Shown here: positions 34,161 to 43,868 of the stretch, in pieces
Position numbering within the stretch: position 1 is the first letter of the stretch
Layout of the letters: each line of letters opens with the position of its first letter
Assembly: GCF_000753865.1 (NCBI RefSeq)
Contig: NZ_JQFW01000002.1
Coordinates: 62,001 to 126,000, forward strand
DNA length: 64,000 nt
Source of the DNA: Alteromonas sp. LOR
GTDB lineage: Bacteria; Pseudomonadota; Gammaproteobacteria; Enterobacterales; Alteromonadaceae
Direction of reading: 5' to 3'
Program-made: the position numbers and the translations under genes
The notes under the pieces: model-generated
The model's input: only the letters and a program-made list of their open reading frames with translations
Database searches by the model: none
What the model was told of the DNA's origin: nothing

Positions 34161-34793
34161 TTAAAACCAAGCTTCTGGTATTATAACGATATCGCCTGGT
34201 AACATATCTACGTTTTCAGAAATATCCCCATCTCTGATCAAATCGTCTATATTAATTTCGTAGGTGCGCTGGTTTCCATTGACCACTCGCACTAACTTCG
34301 CGTCGTTGCCGTTAGCGAACTCGGTTAATCCGCCTACAGCAATCATCAAATCAAGCAACGTCATGTGTTCGGTGTAGCTCACAGCGCTCGGGTTTGTCGC
34401 TTCGCCAATCACTCGCACCTGCTCGCTCAACGGGCCAGAAAAATTATTCACGCTAACGGTCACGCGAGGGTTATTAATGTACTTACTTAGCTGCTCTTCA
34501 ATTTGTCGGGCCAGCATTGTAGGGGTTTTGCCCGCCACATCAATATCTTCCACAAGAGAAGTGGTAACTTTACCGTCAGGCCTTACAATAAATTGCCCAG
34601 ACACCTCTGGGTTTCGCCATACAAAAATAGTAAGCGAGTCGCCGGGGCCGATTAGATATTGGTAGGCATTGACGTCGGTGGTTAGTGATGCCCTTGTAGT
34701 AGCTTCAGGCAGGACACCTGTATTGCTACAGCCATATAAGCCAAGTAAAACAAGTGAGATACAGTATTTAGACAGCGTTTTAAAACGGAACAT
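34161..34793 (-). CDS. XrtA-system polysaccharide export lipoprotein (Wza-like)
   Basis: Start ATG 34793 (MFRFKTLSKYC), preceded by AGGAAG at 7 nt, gives 210 residues; the ATG at 34814 is less well placed. A lipoprotein signal peptide ends in LYGC. It is followed by a poly-export domain (YLIGPGDSLTIFVWRNPEVSG, VRPDGKVTTSLV) and an SLBB-like domain (RVIGEATNPSAV ... MTLLDLMIAVGGL). It should form or gate the outer-membrane export channel for the polysaccharide, as in the TIGR03027 family from memory. It heads the leftward operon of chain-length determinant, kinase and barrel. Confidence 0.9.
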   Translation of the reverse strand: MFRFKTLSKYCISLVLLGLYGCSNTGVLPEATTRASLTTDVNAYQYLIGPGDSLTIFVWRNPEVSGQFIVRPDGKVTTSLVEDIDVAGKTPTMLARQIEEQLSKYINNPRVTVSVNNFSGPLSEQVRVIGEATNPSAVSYTEHMTLLDLMIAVGGLTEFANGNDAKLVRVVNGNQRTYEINIDDLIRDGDISENVDMLPGDIVIIPEAWF

Positions 34794-34943
34794 AAGAGAT
34801 CTTCCTACACTCATTATGGTTAATTTGTGCTTTTCGCGTTTACCCTACGGTAATTGTCACTATAATGCCAATAACAATTCTAGTCTATTGTAATAAATCC
34901 CTTTATGATGGGTTAAATGCTGTAGTTTTTTTGGAGGCCAGGG
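34794..34943. promoter_or_regulatory. Divergent promoter region of the XrtA exopolysaccharide operons
   Basis: A 150-bp AT-rich gap between the leftward export operon and the rightward glycosyltransferase/exosortase operon, so it must contain two divergent promoters. I looked for a -24/-12 sigma-54 pair and found none with the right spacing, and no clear palindrome. Confidence 0.5.
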
Positions 34944-36356
34944 GTGGCAAGTAACAAACGTAATCAAAGTAAGCGCTCTAATATACTTGTTCTTTCTGAG
35001 GCGTTGCTTATTTCTTATATGGGCTACATCTCTCACTTTATTCTTTCGCAAATGGAGTTGTCGCCGGTTGTTACGATAGAAAAGCTAATTGTAAATGTAG
35101 GGATGCTAACGGTTGCTATTTTACTGTGTTCGCTATCCGTTGGCTTATACGAAGCAAAGCTACGCGAGACATTTCGCGGCATAATTCGCCGAATTTTTGT
35201 GAGTGTAGGATTAAGCTACTTCTTAGTTGAAGTTATGAGCAGAGCCTTTTTTGATAATCTTTTAATGGACTCCTATTTTCTACCTGCAGCCGTCAGCGCC
35301 ATAATAATTACGCTAGTAATATTTCGCTATTTTACTAACCGCTTGGGTCTTCTTGGGCTTGGAAAGGCAAGAATATTAGTACTTGGTGCAGGAGAGCGAG
35401 CGTCTATCATCGAAAAGCGAATGCGAAGAGATGTAGATAGGATAGGTTTTGAGCTTGTCGGGTTTGTTCCTATTCCTGGAGATAATCGAGAAGAGGGAAT
35501 ACGTAAAGAGAAGCTTATTCATCTTAAAATAGATGATAGTTTTCAGCAGTTCATATCAGATAACGAAATAGAAGAAATAGTAATAGCGTGCGATCAGCGA
35601 CGCGGAACGTTACCTGTAGAAGTGCTTTTCGACTGCAGATTACGCGGTATAGAAGTAACTGAGTTACTTGATTTTATGGAGCGTGAAACAGGGCAAATTG
35701 TTGTGAACCTGATGTACCCTAGTTGGGTTATCTACTCGAATGGCTTTCAAACGCAAAACTATTTACGTGACTCACTTGATTACACATTCAACGCTCTAAT
35801 AGCTTTTGTCATATTTTTCTTTGTGTGGCCCATAATGTTGTTTACTGCGCTGGTAATATATATTGATGACGGGCGCAGAACAGGAGTATCAGTATTTTAC
35901 AAGCAAGAGCGGGTTGGCCTTAACGGTAAGCTCTTTAATATAATAAAATTTCGCAGTATGCGCCCCGACGCTGAAAAAGATGGCGCTAAATGGGCCAGCA
36001 AAAATGACACACGAGTAACGCGTATAGGTAATTTTATCCGTAAATACCGGGTAGACGAGTTACCCCAGCTGCTTAACGTGTTTAAAGGCGAAATGTCTTT
36101 TATCGGCCCCCGCCCAGAGCGCCCACAGTTTGTAGAGCAATTAGTACGTGAAGTTCCTTATTACAATCAACGTCACAATGTGAAGCCTGGCTTGGCGGGT
36201 TGGGCACAGCTCAACTATCCATACGGTGCAAGTGTTGAAGATTCCATGGAAAAGCTAAAGTTCGACCTGTACTACGTTAAACACCAAAGTCTGCTGTTAG
36301 ATATTCTTATTTTAATTAGAACTGTAGAAATTGTTTTGTTCGGAAAGGGTCGCTAA
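34944..36356 (+). CDS. XrtA-system initiating glycosyltransferase (bacterial sugar transferase)
   Basis: A 470-residue membrane protein: four or five N-terminal membrane helices (about 15-130), a Rossmann-like cytoplasmic part (ARILVLGAGERA, 142-153), another membrane segment (about 283-306), and a C-terminal sugar-transferase domain with KFRSM at 335-339, DELPQLLNV at 371-379 and GPRPE at 388-392. It matches the TIGR03013/EpsB type from memory. It transfers a sugar phosphate to undecaprenyl phosphate, starting the repeat unit at the inner membrane. The start is GTG at 34944 with GGAGG 6 nt upstream. It is followed after 3 bp by the deacetylase. Confidence 0.92.
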   Translation: MASNKRNQSKRSNILVLSEALLISYMGYISHFILSQMELSPVVTIEKLIVNVGMLTVAILLCSLSVGLYEAKLRETFRGIIRRIFVSVGLSYFLVEVMSRAFFDNLLMDSYFLPAAVSAIIITLVIFRYFTNRLGLLGLGKARILVLGAGERASIIEKRMRRDVDRIGFELVGFVPIPGDNREEGIRKEKLIHLKIDDSFQQFISDNEIEEIVIACDQRRGTLPVEVLFDCRLRGIEVTELLDFMERETGQIVVNLMYPSWVIYSNGFQTQNYLRDSLDYTFNALIAFVIFFFVWPIMLFTALVIYIDDGRRTGVSVFYKQERVGLNGKLFNIIKFRSMRPDAEKDGAKWASKNDTRVTRIGNFIRKYRVDELPQLLNVFKGEMSFIGPRPERPQFVEQLVREVPYYNQRHNVKPGLAGWAQLNYPYGASVEDSMEKLKFDLYYVKHQSLLLDILILIRTVEIVLFGKGR

Positions 36357-36359
36357 AAA

Positions 36360-37199
36360 ATGAAATTAGATAATCGTTTAAATGCGATGACGGTAGACGT
36401 TGAAGATTACTTTCAGGTATCGGCCTTTGAAGGTGTGGTAGATAAAAAAGACTGGAACAGTATTAGCTTGCGCGTTGGCGATAACACCCATCGCTTGTTA
36501 GATTTATTTGCAAAAAATAACGTTAAAAGTACGTTCTTTACCCTTGGATGGGTAGCGCAGCGCTGCCCCGATGTTATTAAGCGCATTGTTAATGAAGGCC
36601 ATGAGCTGGCAAGCCACGGCTTAGCGCACCAGCGCGCTACCACCATGACCCCAGATGAATTTCGCAGTGATGTGCGCGAAAGCAAGGATATTCTTGAGAA
36701 TATTGGCGGCGTAGCATTAAAAGGATATAGAGCACCAAGCTTTTCCATCAACGACTCGAACACATGGGCTTACGATATTCTTAAAGAGTTAGGGTTTATC
36801 TACTCATCAAGTACGTATCCCATCAATCACGATCTGTATGGTGTGCCTGAGTGGCCGCGGTTTAAATACACTAGAGACAATGGGCTTATCGAGATACCTA
36901 TTCCCACTATTCGCAAAAAGGGAACTAATGTGGGTATAGGCGGGGGCGGATATTTTAGGTTATATCCATACTGGCTTTCAAAACGTAGAATTAATGAATT
37001 TATGCAGGCAGAGGCCGCGCCCTACAGCTTTTACTTTCACCCTTGGGAAATAGACGCCCAGCAACCAAAATTTGAAACCGCACCATGGAAATCAAAAGTG
37101 CGACATTATATCAACCTTTCAAAAATGGAAGGCAAAATAGAAAAACTGCTAACCGACTTTAATTGGGTAAGTATGCAAACGGCGTATGACATAACCTAA
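36360..37199 (+). CDS. XrtA-system polysaccharide deacetylase (DUF3473)
   Basis: A 279-residue NodB-like deacetylase with the metal-site DVED at 13-16, SHGLAH with His86 and His90, and GYRAPSFS near 123-130, plus the DUF3473 C-terminal part (GGGGYFRLYPYW, then YFHPWEID). It matches the TIGR03006 type from memory. It removes N-acetyl groups from sugar residues. No signal peptide is present, so it probably acts in the cytoplasm on lipid-linked or soluble intermediates. Co-transcribed with the initiating glycosyltransferase. Confidence 0.92.
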   Translation: MKLDNRLNAMTVDVEDYFQVSAFEGVVDKKDWNSISLRVGDNTHRLLDLFAKNNVKSTFFTLGWVAQRCPDVIKRIVNEGHELASHGLAHQRATTMTPDEFRSDVRESKDILENIGGVALKGYRAPSFSINDSNTWAYDILKELGFIYSSSTYPINHDLYGVPEWPRFKYTRDNGLIEIPIPTIRKKGTNVGIGGGGYFRLYPYWLSKRRINEFMQAEAAPYSFYFHPWEIDAQQPKFETAPWKSKVRHYINLSKMEGKIEKLLTDFNWVSMQTAYDIT

Positions 37200-37296
37200 T
37201 CACAAAACAAACAGAACTAACAAAATAAATAAAAGCGAAGTGCAGAGCAGATAAGCAGTATCGACAGCTTAAAATAATAATAAGGATAAGCTACTC

Positions 37297-38808
37297 ATGA
37301 ACAATGTGGATGCTAAACAGGATGTGCACGTAGGCAGACAGTTAGACCTCTCTTTCAAAAAAAACAGTCGTTTTTATTTAGCTTTTTGTGTACTTATAGC
37401 ATTATGGATTGCGTTTACGTGGCAGGGGCTGACCACTGTCGTAAGCGTTTGGTACGGAAATGAAATATTTAATCATGGCTTTTTCATTGTTCCTGGGGCG
37501 CTGTACCTCATTTATTTAAAACGCGATACACTTCTATCCCAACCAATACATTCTACTCCTCTTGCTTTCATTGTTATTGTTCCTGCTATTCTACTTTATA
37601 TTGTGGGTATGGCAGGTGACATACAATTATTCATGCATACTGCGACTTTCACTCTGCTACCCGCATTAATATGGTTGATGATAGGCACTCAAGCGGCAAA
37701 AACCGTTCTTTTTCCCTTATGCTTTATGCTATTCAGCGTCCCAGTGGGAGAGCAGCTAATACCCTATCTTCAAGAAGTAGCGGCAGATGGGTCAGTCGCT
37801 TTGTTACAGGTAACGGGTGTACCTCTTTTTAGAAGTGGTTTGTATATAGAAATACCACAAGGTCGCTTTTTAGTGGCAGAAGCCTGTTCTGGGGTAAGCT
37901 TTTTTATCGCCAGCTTTGTGATTGGCAGCTTATACGCCTACTTAAATTTAGTGTCGGCAAAGCGCAAAGCCGTATTTGTTATTATATCGCTTATCTTTCC
38001 GGTTCTGGCCAATATAGTGCGCGTGTACGGTATTATTCTTATTGCTTATTGGACTGACATGGAGCATGCCGCTGGCGCAGACCATTTAATTTATGGGTGG
38101 TTCTTTTTTGCCTTTGTCATTGTTTGTTTGTTGGGAATTGGAGAATTGATGAGGGAGTCTCACTCAGTTTGCGAAAAGCCTGGTATCTCAGAGATACGCA
38201 CGTCTCACTCCATGAAATCTAGTATGCCTGCCATCACAATAATTGTTGCCTTGCTCATATTCAGCTTGCTTTGGGTCACTATCATTGAGGGAGCTTCTAT
38301 TACTAAACTCGAGACCGAACAATTAAGGCTCGCTCCGTTCAGTGATGATAGCTGTAAGCAAAGTAATTGGCAGCCTTTAGTTAACGTGCCTGACACGCAG
38401 GAGCAAGTATTCTTAGCCAACTCGGAGTGTAATGCGCAGGTTTACCGAGCTTGGTTTAGCGAGGGTGATAACGAACTGGTAAGTAATTTACACAGGTTAT
38501 ACGATCCCGAAAAATTCTCTTTGAGCAGCACTACTAACGTGAAACTTAAGATGGTGACCGGCAAGGATGTCTCTTTTGAAGTTAAGCGTATTGTCTCTGT
38601 AACGGGTGAAACGTTTAGCGTTGTAAGGTGGTATGAGCTTGATGGCAATGTTTTTACAAGCTCAATAAGAACAAAAATTTATCAACTTAAGAATGTACTT
38701 CTTGGTAAGCCAAGTAGTGGAACAATGTGGATAGTTACGCAAAATGGCCACGACGTGGCCGAAATGGAAAGTGCATTGACAGAAGTTATGAGTAAAATCA
38801 AAAAATGA
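37297..38808 (+). CDS. xrtA: Exosortase A with fused EpsI domain
   Basis: A 503-residue protein. The N-terminal 290 residues form about eight membrane helices with the exosortase catalytic residues Cys197 (VAEACSGVSFF), Arg242 (NIVRVYG) and His263 (AGADHLIYGW). After another membrane segment (about 308-328) comes a periplasmic EpsI-like domain (about 330-503). This fused form is typical of exosortase A. It cleaves PEP-CTERM proteins at the membrane, such as the product of 21748-22410. AAGGAT lies 10 nt upstream of the ATG. The next gene starts within its stop (ATGA overlap). Confidence 0.95.
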   Translation: MNNVDAKQDVHVGRQLDLSFKKNSRFYLAFCVLIALWIAFTWQGLTTVVSVWYGNEIFNHGFFIVPGALYLIYLKRDTLLSQPIHSTPLAFIVIVPAILLYIVGMAGDIQLFMHTATFTLLPALIWLMIGTQAAKTVLFPLCFMLFSVPVGEQLIPYLQEVAADGSVALLQVTGVPLFRSGLYIEIPQGRFLVAEACSGVSFFIASFVIGSLYAYLNLVSAKRKAVFVIISLIFPVLANIVRVYGIILIAYWTDMEHAAGADHLIYGWFFFAFVIVCLLGIGELMRESHSVCEKPGISEIRTSHSMKSSMPAITIIVALLIFSLLWVTIIEGASITKLETEQLRLAPFSDDSCKQSNWQPLVNVPDTQEQVFLANSECNAQVYRAWFSEGDNELVSNLHRLYDPEKFSLSSTTNVKLKMVTGKDVSFEVKRIVSVTGETFSVVRWYELDGNVFTSSIRTKIYQLKNVLLGKPSSGTMWIVTQNGHDVAEMESALTEVMSKIKK

Positions 38809-39953
38809 AAAAAATTTTGTTATTAACAGAAAACTTTCCCCCCAAGGAAGGAGGAAGCGGCCGGTGGTTCTGGGAGCTATATTCAAGGCTACCTCGTGAA
38901 AATGTAATCGTTGTTGCAAACGACACTGACGAAGGTCGCTTGTTTGATGAGACGCACGATCTCAACATTATCCGAATTCAGCTAGAATGTGCTGAATGGG
39001 GGGTGGCTAGCATAGAGGGAGTTAGGTTCTACGCTAAGACTATCGCTGCCATTCGAAAGTTGGTAAAGCAACACAATATAGATGAAGTGCATTGCGGAAG
39101 AGTGATACCTGAAGGTGTTATTGCAAGAGGCTTAAAGTTTTTATCGGGCACTCAATACCGCTGTTTTGTGCATGGTGAGGATGTGGAGACAGCGGCAACA
39201 AGCAGAGAACACAGCTTGCTTGTAAAAAGTGTGTGCAAAAACGCAAAAACACTTATCTGTAACAGCGAAAATTCGGCTGGTTTAATCGAGAAATTAGAGT
39301 TTGAAACGAAAGAGAAATGTGAAGTGCTGCATCCTGGTGTAGATGTGTCGCGTTTTATTCCCGCGCCGCCAGATGAGGCTTTTCGTCAAAAAGTTGGATG
39401 GCATGGTAAGCGAGTTTTACTTACCGTTGGCCGATTACAGCGAAGAAAAGGACAAGACTATTTAGTCGAGGCTATGCCCCAATTACTTAAAGAGTTTCCT
39501 GACCTTTTTTATGCGGTGGTTGGAAGAGGTGAGTGCCATGACGAGCTTACCGCCATGGTAGAGCAAAATAATCTGCATGACAGTGTGGGTATATACTCAG
39601 ACATGAACGATGACGAGCTTATTCAGTGTTATCAACAGTGTGATGTGTTTATTTTACCCAACAGAACAATAGCCAATGACATCGAGGGTTTTGGCATGGT
39701 GTTGGTCGAGGCACAGGTGTGCGGTAAACCTGTAATTGCGGGGGATTCTGGCGGTACACGTGAAACTATGGATGTTGGTAAAACTGGCCACATTATTGAC
39801 TGCAGTTCACCCGATAGCCTTTTCAATAACTTAACAAAGCTTTTGAAAAAGACGTCTATCAACGATACCAAGGTAGATGTTGCCGATTATGCGCGTGAGC
39901 GTTTTAGTTGGGTTAATCACGTGAAAAAAGCACAGTCGCTGTTCGAGCAGTGA
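38805..39953 (+). CDS. GT4-type glycosyltransferase
   Basis: A 382-residue GT-B glycosyltransferase with the N-terminal LLLTENFPPKEGGSGRW acceptor side, the nucleotide-binding side with VGRLQRRKGQDYL, and the EX7E-like DIEGFGMVLVEAQVCGKPVIAGDSGG motif. It probably adds a hexose to the lipid-linked repeat unit in the cytoplasm. It overlaps xrtA by 4 bp and the flippase by 4 bp, so the three are translationally coupled. Donor and acceptor sugars are unknown. Confidence 0.9.
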   Translation: MKKILLLTENFPPKEGGSGRWFWELYSRLPRENVIVVANDTDEGRLFDETHDLNIIRIQLECAEWGVASIEGVRFYAKTIAAIRKLVKQHNIDEVHCGRVIPEGVIARGLKFLSGTQYRCFVHGEDVETAATSREHSLLVKSVCKNAKTLICNSENSAGLIEKLEFETKEKCEVLHPGVDVSRFIPAPPDEAFRQKVGWHGKRVLLTVGRLQRRKGQDYLVEAMPQLLKEFPDLFYAVVGRGECHDELTAMVEQNNLHDSVGIYSDMNDDELIQCYQQCDVFILPNRTIANDIEGFGMVLVEAQVCGKPVIAGDSGGTRETMDVGKTGHIIDCSSPDSLFNNLTKLLKKTSINDTKVDVADYARERFSWVNHVKKAQSLFEQ

Positions 39954-41425
39954 CTCAATTATCCACGCTGTCAAAAGGCGCTTTTCTATCTGCAAGCGCC
40001 AAATTACTCAGTAAATTTATTGGGCTTATCAGCACGCTGATATTAGCGAGGCTGTTAACGCCTTCAGATTTTGGTGTTATTGCAGCTGTAAGCATAGCGT
40101 TATATTTTTTTGATGTGCTTGGTAATGTTGCCACCGAACAATATATCATGCAGAAGCACCGCCTTCGCGCCGGTGATTTGGATACCGCCTGGACGATTAA
40201 TCTACTACTGAAATGTTTTATCTGTTTTGTGCTTGCGGGTGCGTCTGGGGTGATCGCTGAGGTTCTTAATAAGCCAGAGATAGCCACAGGGCTTATAGTA
40301 GTGTCGTTAATCATGCCATTAAATGCGCTGAAGTCGCCATCGCTTTTACAGCAAAAGCGTATGGTGCGATATAACGGCATATTTGCGTTAAGTATTGCCG
40401 AAAAGCTAATTGCCTTCGTTACAGTGATATCTGCAGCTCTGCTACTCAAAAACTTTTGGGCGTTTATTATTGCCGATTTAGCGGCGTGTTTTGCTGGCGT
40501 AATACTTAGCTATGTGTGGTTTAAAAAACTTCCGCACTATAGGCTTTCTGCTTGGCGAGATCAATTTACCTTCTCATCGTGGATGTTAGGTAAAAACCTT
40601 GTTGGTTATTTGCGATCGCAGGCTGACACAATATTCGTATCGCGATACTTCGCCGCAGACACGTTGGGGCAATATCACCTTTCAAGAGAACTGGCGATGA
40701 TGCCGGGACATTATTTATTAGCGCCAGCGCTTGAGCCGGTATTATCCTCTTTGCGAAGTACGGTTCACATTCGTGACTATTTCTATCAACAGGTGTCTAC
40801 TGCCGTAATCATTACCTTAATGATTTCTCTGCCCATTGCTGTTTTTATATCGGTATTTTCTGAGCCTATTGCACTTACATTACTTGGCAATCAGTGGAGT
40901 ACCGCGGGCGATGTTTTGCGCATACTTTCTTGGTTAGTTGTTTATTGGGGCGTTATATACGTGCTTGAAATAGCGCTAATCGCACAGGGCAAGGTGAAGG
41001 GGCTGTTCGCTTTCGATATGCTAACGTTACTGTGTATATTAGCCGTGCTCGGTTATGCGTTTTCGACGTCGGCTGATATTGCGAGTGTAGCCTTTTATCG
41101 TGTTATTGCTGGCGTAGCTACCACATTTTTACTCTTTATAATAATGTATCAGGCGTATCTTGCTATGGCCGCTAGTGTTTTTGTATGGGCGTTTTTGATT
41201 GCCAGTATTGCGGGTTTAAGCGTTTGGATAGCTTCTTTAGCAAGACTCGTGTTTGTTACAAATAATACCCCAACTATTTACGAGAACATGTTTGTTTTAA
41301 GTGGGACATGCGTTTGCTTTTCGCTTCTTTTTATTATCGGCATGGGGGCAATATTGATGCTGCTGAAAAATACGAAGACGGCAAAGCAAATACTCTCCAT
41401 CATAAAAACCTCATTGGGTCGCTGA
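39950..41425 (+). CDS. Wzx-type polysaccharide flippase (first of two)
   Basis: A 491-residue membrane protein with about 12-14 helices, of the MOP/Wzx (polysaccharide_synt) family: GAFLSASAKLLSKFIGLISTLILARLLTP at the N-terminus is diagnostic in pattern. It should flip lipid-linked repeat units to the periplasm. The start is GTG at 39950, overlapping the preceding gene. It ends 6 bp from the convergent VanZ gene, marking the end of the conserved left block. Confidence 0.9.
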   Translation: MTQLSTLSKGAFLSASAKLLSKFIGLISTLILARLLTPSDFGVIAAVSIALYFFDVLGNVATEQYIMQKHRLRAGDLDTAWTINLLLKCFICFVLAGASGVIAEVLNKPEIATGLIVVSLIMPLNALKSPSLLQQKRMVRYNGIFALSIAEKLIAFVTVISAALLLKNFWAFIIADLAACFAGVILSYVWFKKLPHYRLSAWRDQFTFSSWMLGKNLVGYLRSQADTIFVSRYFAADTLGQYHLSRELAMMPGHYLLAPALEPVLSSLRSTVHIRDYFYQQVSTAVIITLMISLPIAVFISVFSEPIALTLLGNQWSTAGDVLRILSWLVVYWGVIYVLEIALIAQGKVKGLFAFDMLTLLCILAVLGYAFSTSADIASVAFYRVIAGVATTFLLFIIMYQAYLAMAASVFVWAFLIASIAGLSVWIASLARLVFVTNNTPTIYENMFVLSGTCVCFSLLFIIGMGAILMLLKNTKTAKQILSIIKTSLGR

Positions 41426-41431
41426 TCATCA

Positions 41432-43819
41432 CTAAGCGCCATTTTCAAAAATTGCTTTCGTTCTCAAAAAATAACCTTGGATGTAAAAGCATATTGCCAA
41501 TAGTACGAGAACAACATAATGAAGCCCAAAGAAGATGTATTTTGTGGATTCCACAGAGTATAAATTATTACGGTCCGGGCTGAGAAAAAACTGTAGTGGG
41601 GTAAAAAGGGTTTCATATTTGAAAATATAGCCAACGAGAGCCAATTGAATCAGCCAATAAGAAACTGGCGCCGAAAGACCTACAATAACTGCATAGGTAA
41701 TTACCTTTTTTGAAAAGGTAGAAGATAGTAGTGTGCGGTAACTTGATGCTAAATAAAGAAGTAAATAAATATAAGCAACAACACCGATCATTCCAAAGCT
41801 ATATCCTCCACCATCCAGTAACTCAGTCAGATTGTCTGTTCCCGCCTGAACAATTACTACAGTAAATGAAAACGGCAGTATGACCAAAGTGAACAGGGAA
41901 ATTACCTTGAGATATAGCTTAAAATCTTTTTTAACCCTGCCTTCCAGTAGGTTCACGCTAGTGACAAAAAGATAAAGAAATGTAAAAGGCAGTATAAGGC
42001 CAATCAGCCTGTAGGATGACTCTATCCATTGTGGTATGGCTTCCCATTTGGGAAAGCCTACAACGTCATGTATAGCTTCGTTTGGAAAAATTATGAGACT
42101 TGATGCGGTAATTAAAGCCGCGAGTATGAGTATGTACTTTATTAAACGAGTAAACTTTAGGTGCTGTTCCCTTAAGCAACTATTTGCAAACAATACAGGG
42201 TAAAAAATTATGCTTGCTAACATTATCGAGACTAGCAGCGCAGAAATTGTTGTAGAAAATTTATCAAACAACTCTTTCACATTATACGGGGTGGCGTCGA
42301 GGTTTAGTAACAGCATACAAAGTATAAAACTTGAGGTTATGCACAATATGTAACCCCACTTCCAATGAATAATCCTTTTTGACCTACTCTCTACTGCTTG
42401 TTTATTCTGGCTATTATCGTCATCTTGAGAGTGAAAACGAAATACATGCTTACCGACAAAAAAACCCAGTAGGTTAAGTAAGGTATCTGATATTGATGCT
42501 ACTTTATTTACAATCGGAAGCTGCACAAGTTCCAGTGAAATTATCATTATTATGAATAGAAACGAAATGAACGCATTTGCAGCTTTAGGGCTTAGGAAAG
42601 TCTGCGACTTTGGTTCATCGTCTTCTTTTGCAGAGTTTTCGGATTGGAACAAACGCAGTAGGATGCCCAGAGGAATAAAAAGCAATACTTTCCTTACTAA
42701 TTGCGTAACTGCATTAAAAGGAGAGTCTTGCCAATACGCCAAAAAGGGAAATGAATAGAAACTGCCCCATTTAGCAGCAAACTCATTCTTAGTGATGAGT
42801 TCGAAGGGCAAAGTATAGAAGAAGAGAAGTCCGGCAAAATACAATACTGTAATTAGTACTACCAATACTTTGCTGTTGTTGGCAAGCGCCTCAGAATAAA
42901 CCTCTTTGCGGGAAAATAGCCTCAGGGCAATAAAAACGCCGATTAAAGCCGAGATAATATCAGTTACATCGCTATAACGGCTTAACACTGGGAGTTGAGC
43001 GACTTCGATTGTAAGTGCAGTGCCGAATAAAAAAGCAACAAGGTAAGAAGCGCTGTATTTTTTTGATTTGATAAAGCAAAAGGTGACAGTGACCCAAATA
43101 ACAATGTCTATCAGACTATTAATAATTAACTGTAGTGGAGTAAGTGTTTTGTTATAAAAAGGGATGAGGGATATTTTACCACTAGCCCATTTTTTAAATA
43201 GCTCTGTGAAGCTTAACGTTAGGTCAAAAGGCATTAGGCTGTAGATGAAAAGTATACCTAAAAGTGAAATTCCGTAAATTTCCCACTTATCAAATTGCGA
43301 GGAGGAAGAAAGCTGTATTAAAGTGCTGTGTGCTTTTTTACGAGTACTGTAAAATAAACCCAGAGCTAAAAGCATTCCCAAGCCTTGAGTATAGATATCT
43401 CTAAAAGAGCTTACTCGTTGTTCAATAAACAACTGAGTAAATTCAATTCCGAAAGACACAATTAAAAGCGAGCTCATAACGCCAGTTGCATACGCTAACG
43501 AGCTTAAGCCAAGTTGCCTATGACTCTGTAGTAACATCGCTGAGTAGAGGGCAGGCATCATAAGCAAAAAGTTCGTAAACCAATCGGCCCTATTTGTTTG
43601 AGTTATTGCAATATCCGTTTTGTCTAGGATGACAAACTGAAGCAAAGCGTCAGAAAGAGATAAGTCTTTGAACTCGAGTGGCACCAGACTTCCATACACT
43701 ACAAATGCTAGGAGACCCAAGAAGACGACAGTAACTTTCCATCTAATATTTGTAGCCACTTTATCTTTATTGTTAACATCATCTTTCAGCCTTACTTTTG
43801 AGCTGAGTTTTTGTTCCAT
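41432..43819 (-). CDS. Multi-spanning membrane protein with three VanZ-like modules
   Basis: A 795-residue protein with about 20 membrane segments. Three successive VanZ-like modules are visible, each with an E..Q pair and a later Asp: E126-Q129/D141, E272-Q275/D287 and E430-Q433/D445. The last 330 residues form further helices without a recognisable domain. VanZ-like proteins are common in exosortase and polysaccharide loci, but their activity is not well defined. It is preceded on the same strand by the beta-helix gene, 49 bp away. Confidence 0.75.
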   Translation of the reverse strand: MEQKLSSKVRLKDDVNNKDKVATNIRWKVTVVFLGLLAFVVYGSLVPLEFKDLSLSDALLQFVILDKTDIAITQTNRADWFTNFLLMMPALYSAMLLQSHRQLGLSSLAYATGVMSSLLIVSFGIEFTQLFIEQRVSSFRDIYTQGLGMLLALGLFYSTRKKAHSTLIQLSSSSQFDKWEIYGISLLGILFIYSLMPFDLTLSFTELFKKWASGKISLIPFYNKTLTPLQLIINSLIDIVIWVTVTFCFIKSKKYSASYLVAFLFGTALTIEVAQLPVLSRYSDVTDIISALIGVFIALRLFSRKEVYSEALANNSKVLVVLITVLYFAGLLFFYTLPFELITKNEFAAKWGSFYSFPFLAYWQDSPFNAVTQLVRKVLLFIPLGILLRLFQSENSAKEDDEPKSQTFLSPKAANAFISFLFIIMIISLELVQLPIVNKVASISDTLLNLLGFFVGKHVFRFHSQDDDNSQNKQAVESRSKRIIHWKWGYILCITSSFILCMLLLNLDATPYNVKELFDKFSTTISALLVSIMLASIIFYPVLFANSCLREQHLKFTRLIKYILILAALITASSLIIFPNEAIHDVVGFPKWEAIPQWIESSYRLIGLILPFTFLYLFVTSVNLLEGRVKKDFKLYLKVISLFTLVILPFSFTVVIVQAGTDNLTELLDGGGYSFGMIGVVAYIYLLLYLASSYRTLLSSTFSKKVITYAVIVGLSAPVSYWLIQLALVGYIFKYETLFTPLQFFLSPDRNNLYSVESTKYIFFGLHYVVLVLLAICFYIQGYFLRTKAIFENGA

Positions 43820-43868
43820 AAACTAAGGTGCCTTTATTCCGATGGGCAGCGCTATGTTCAGCTTTGCG

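Noticed and set aside
34794-34943. Sigma-54 promoter for the XrtA operons
   Set aside because: GG-N9-GC at best (near 34817-34832), wrong spacing; no match to the consensus elsewhere in the gap.
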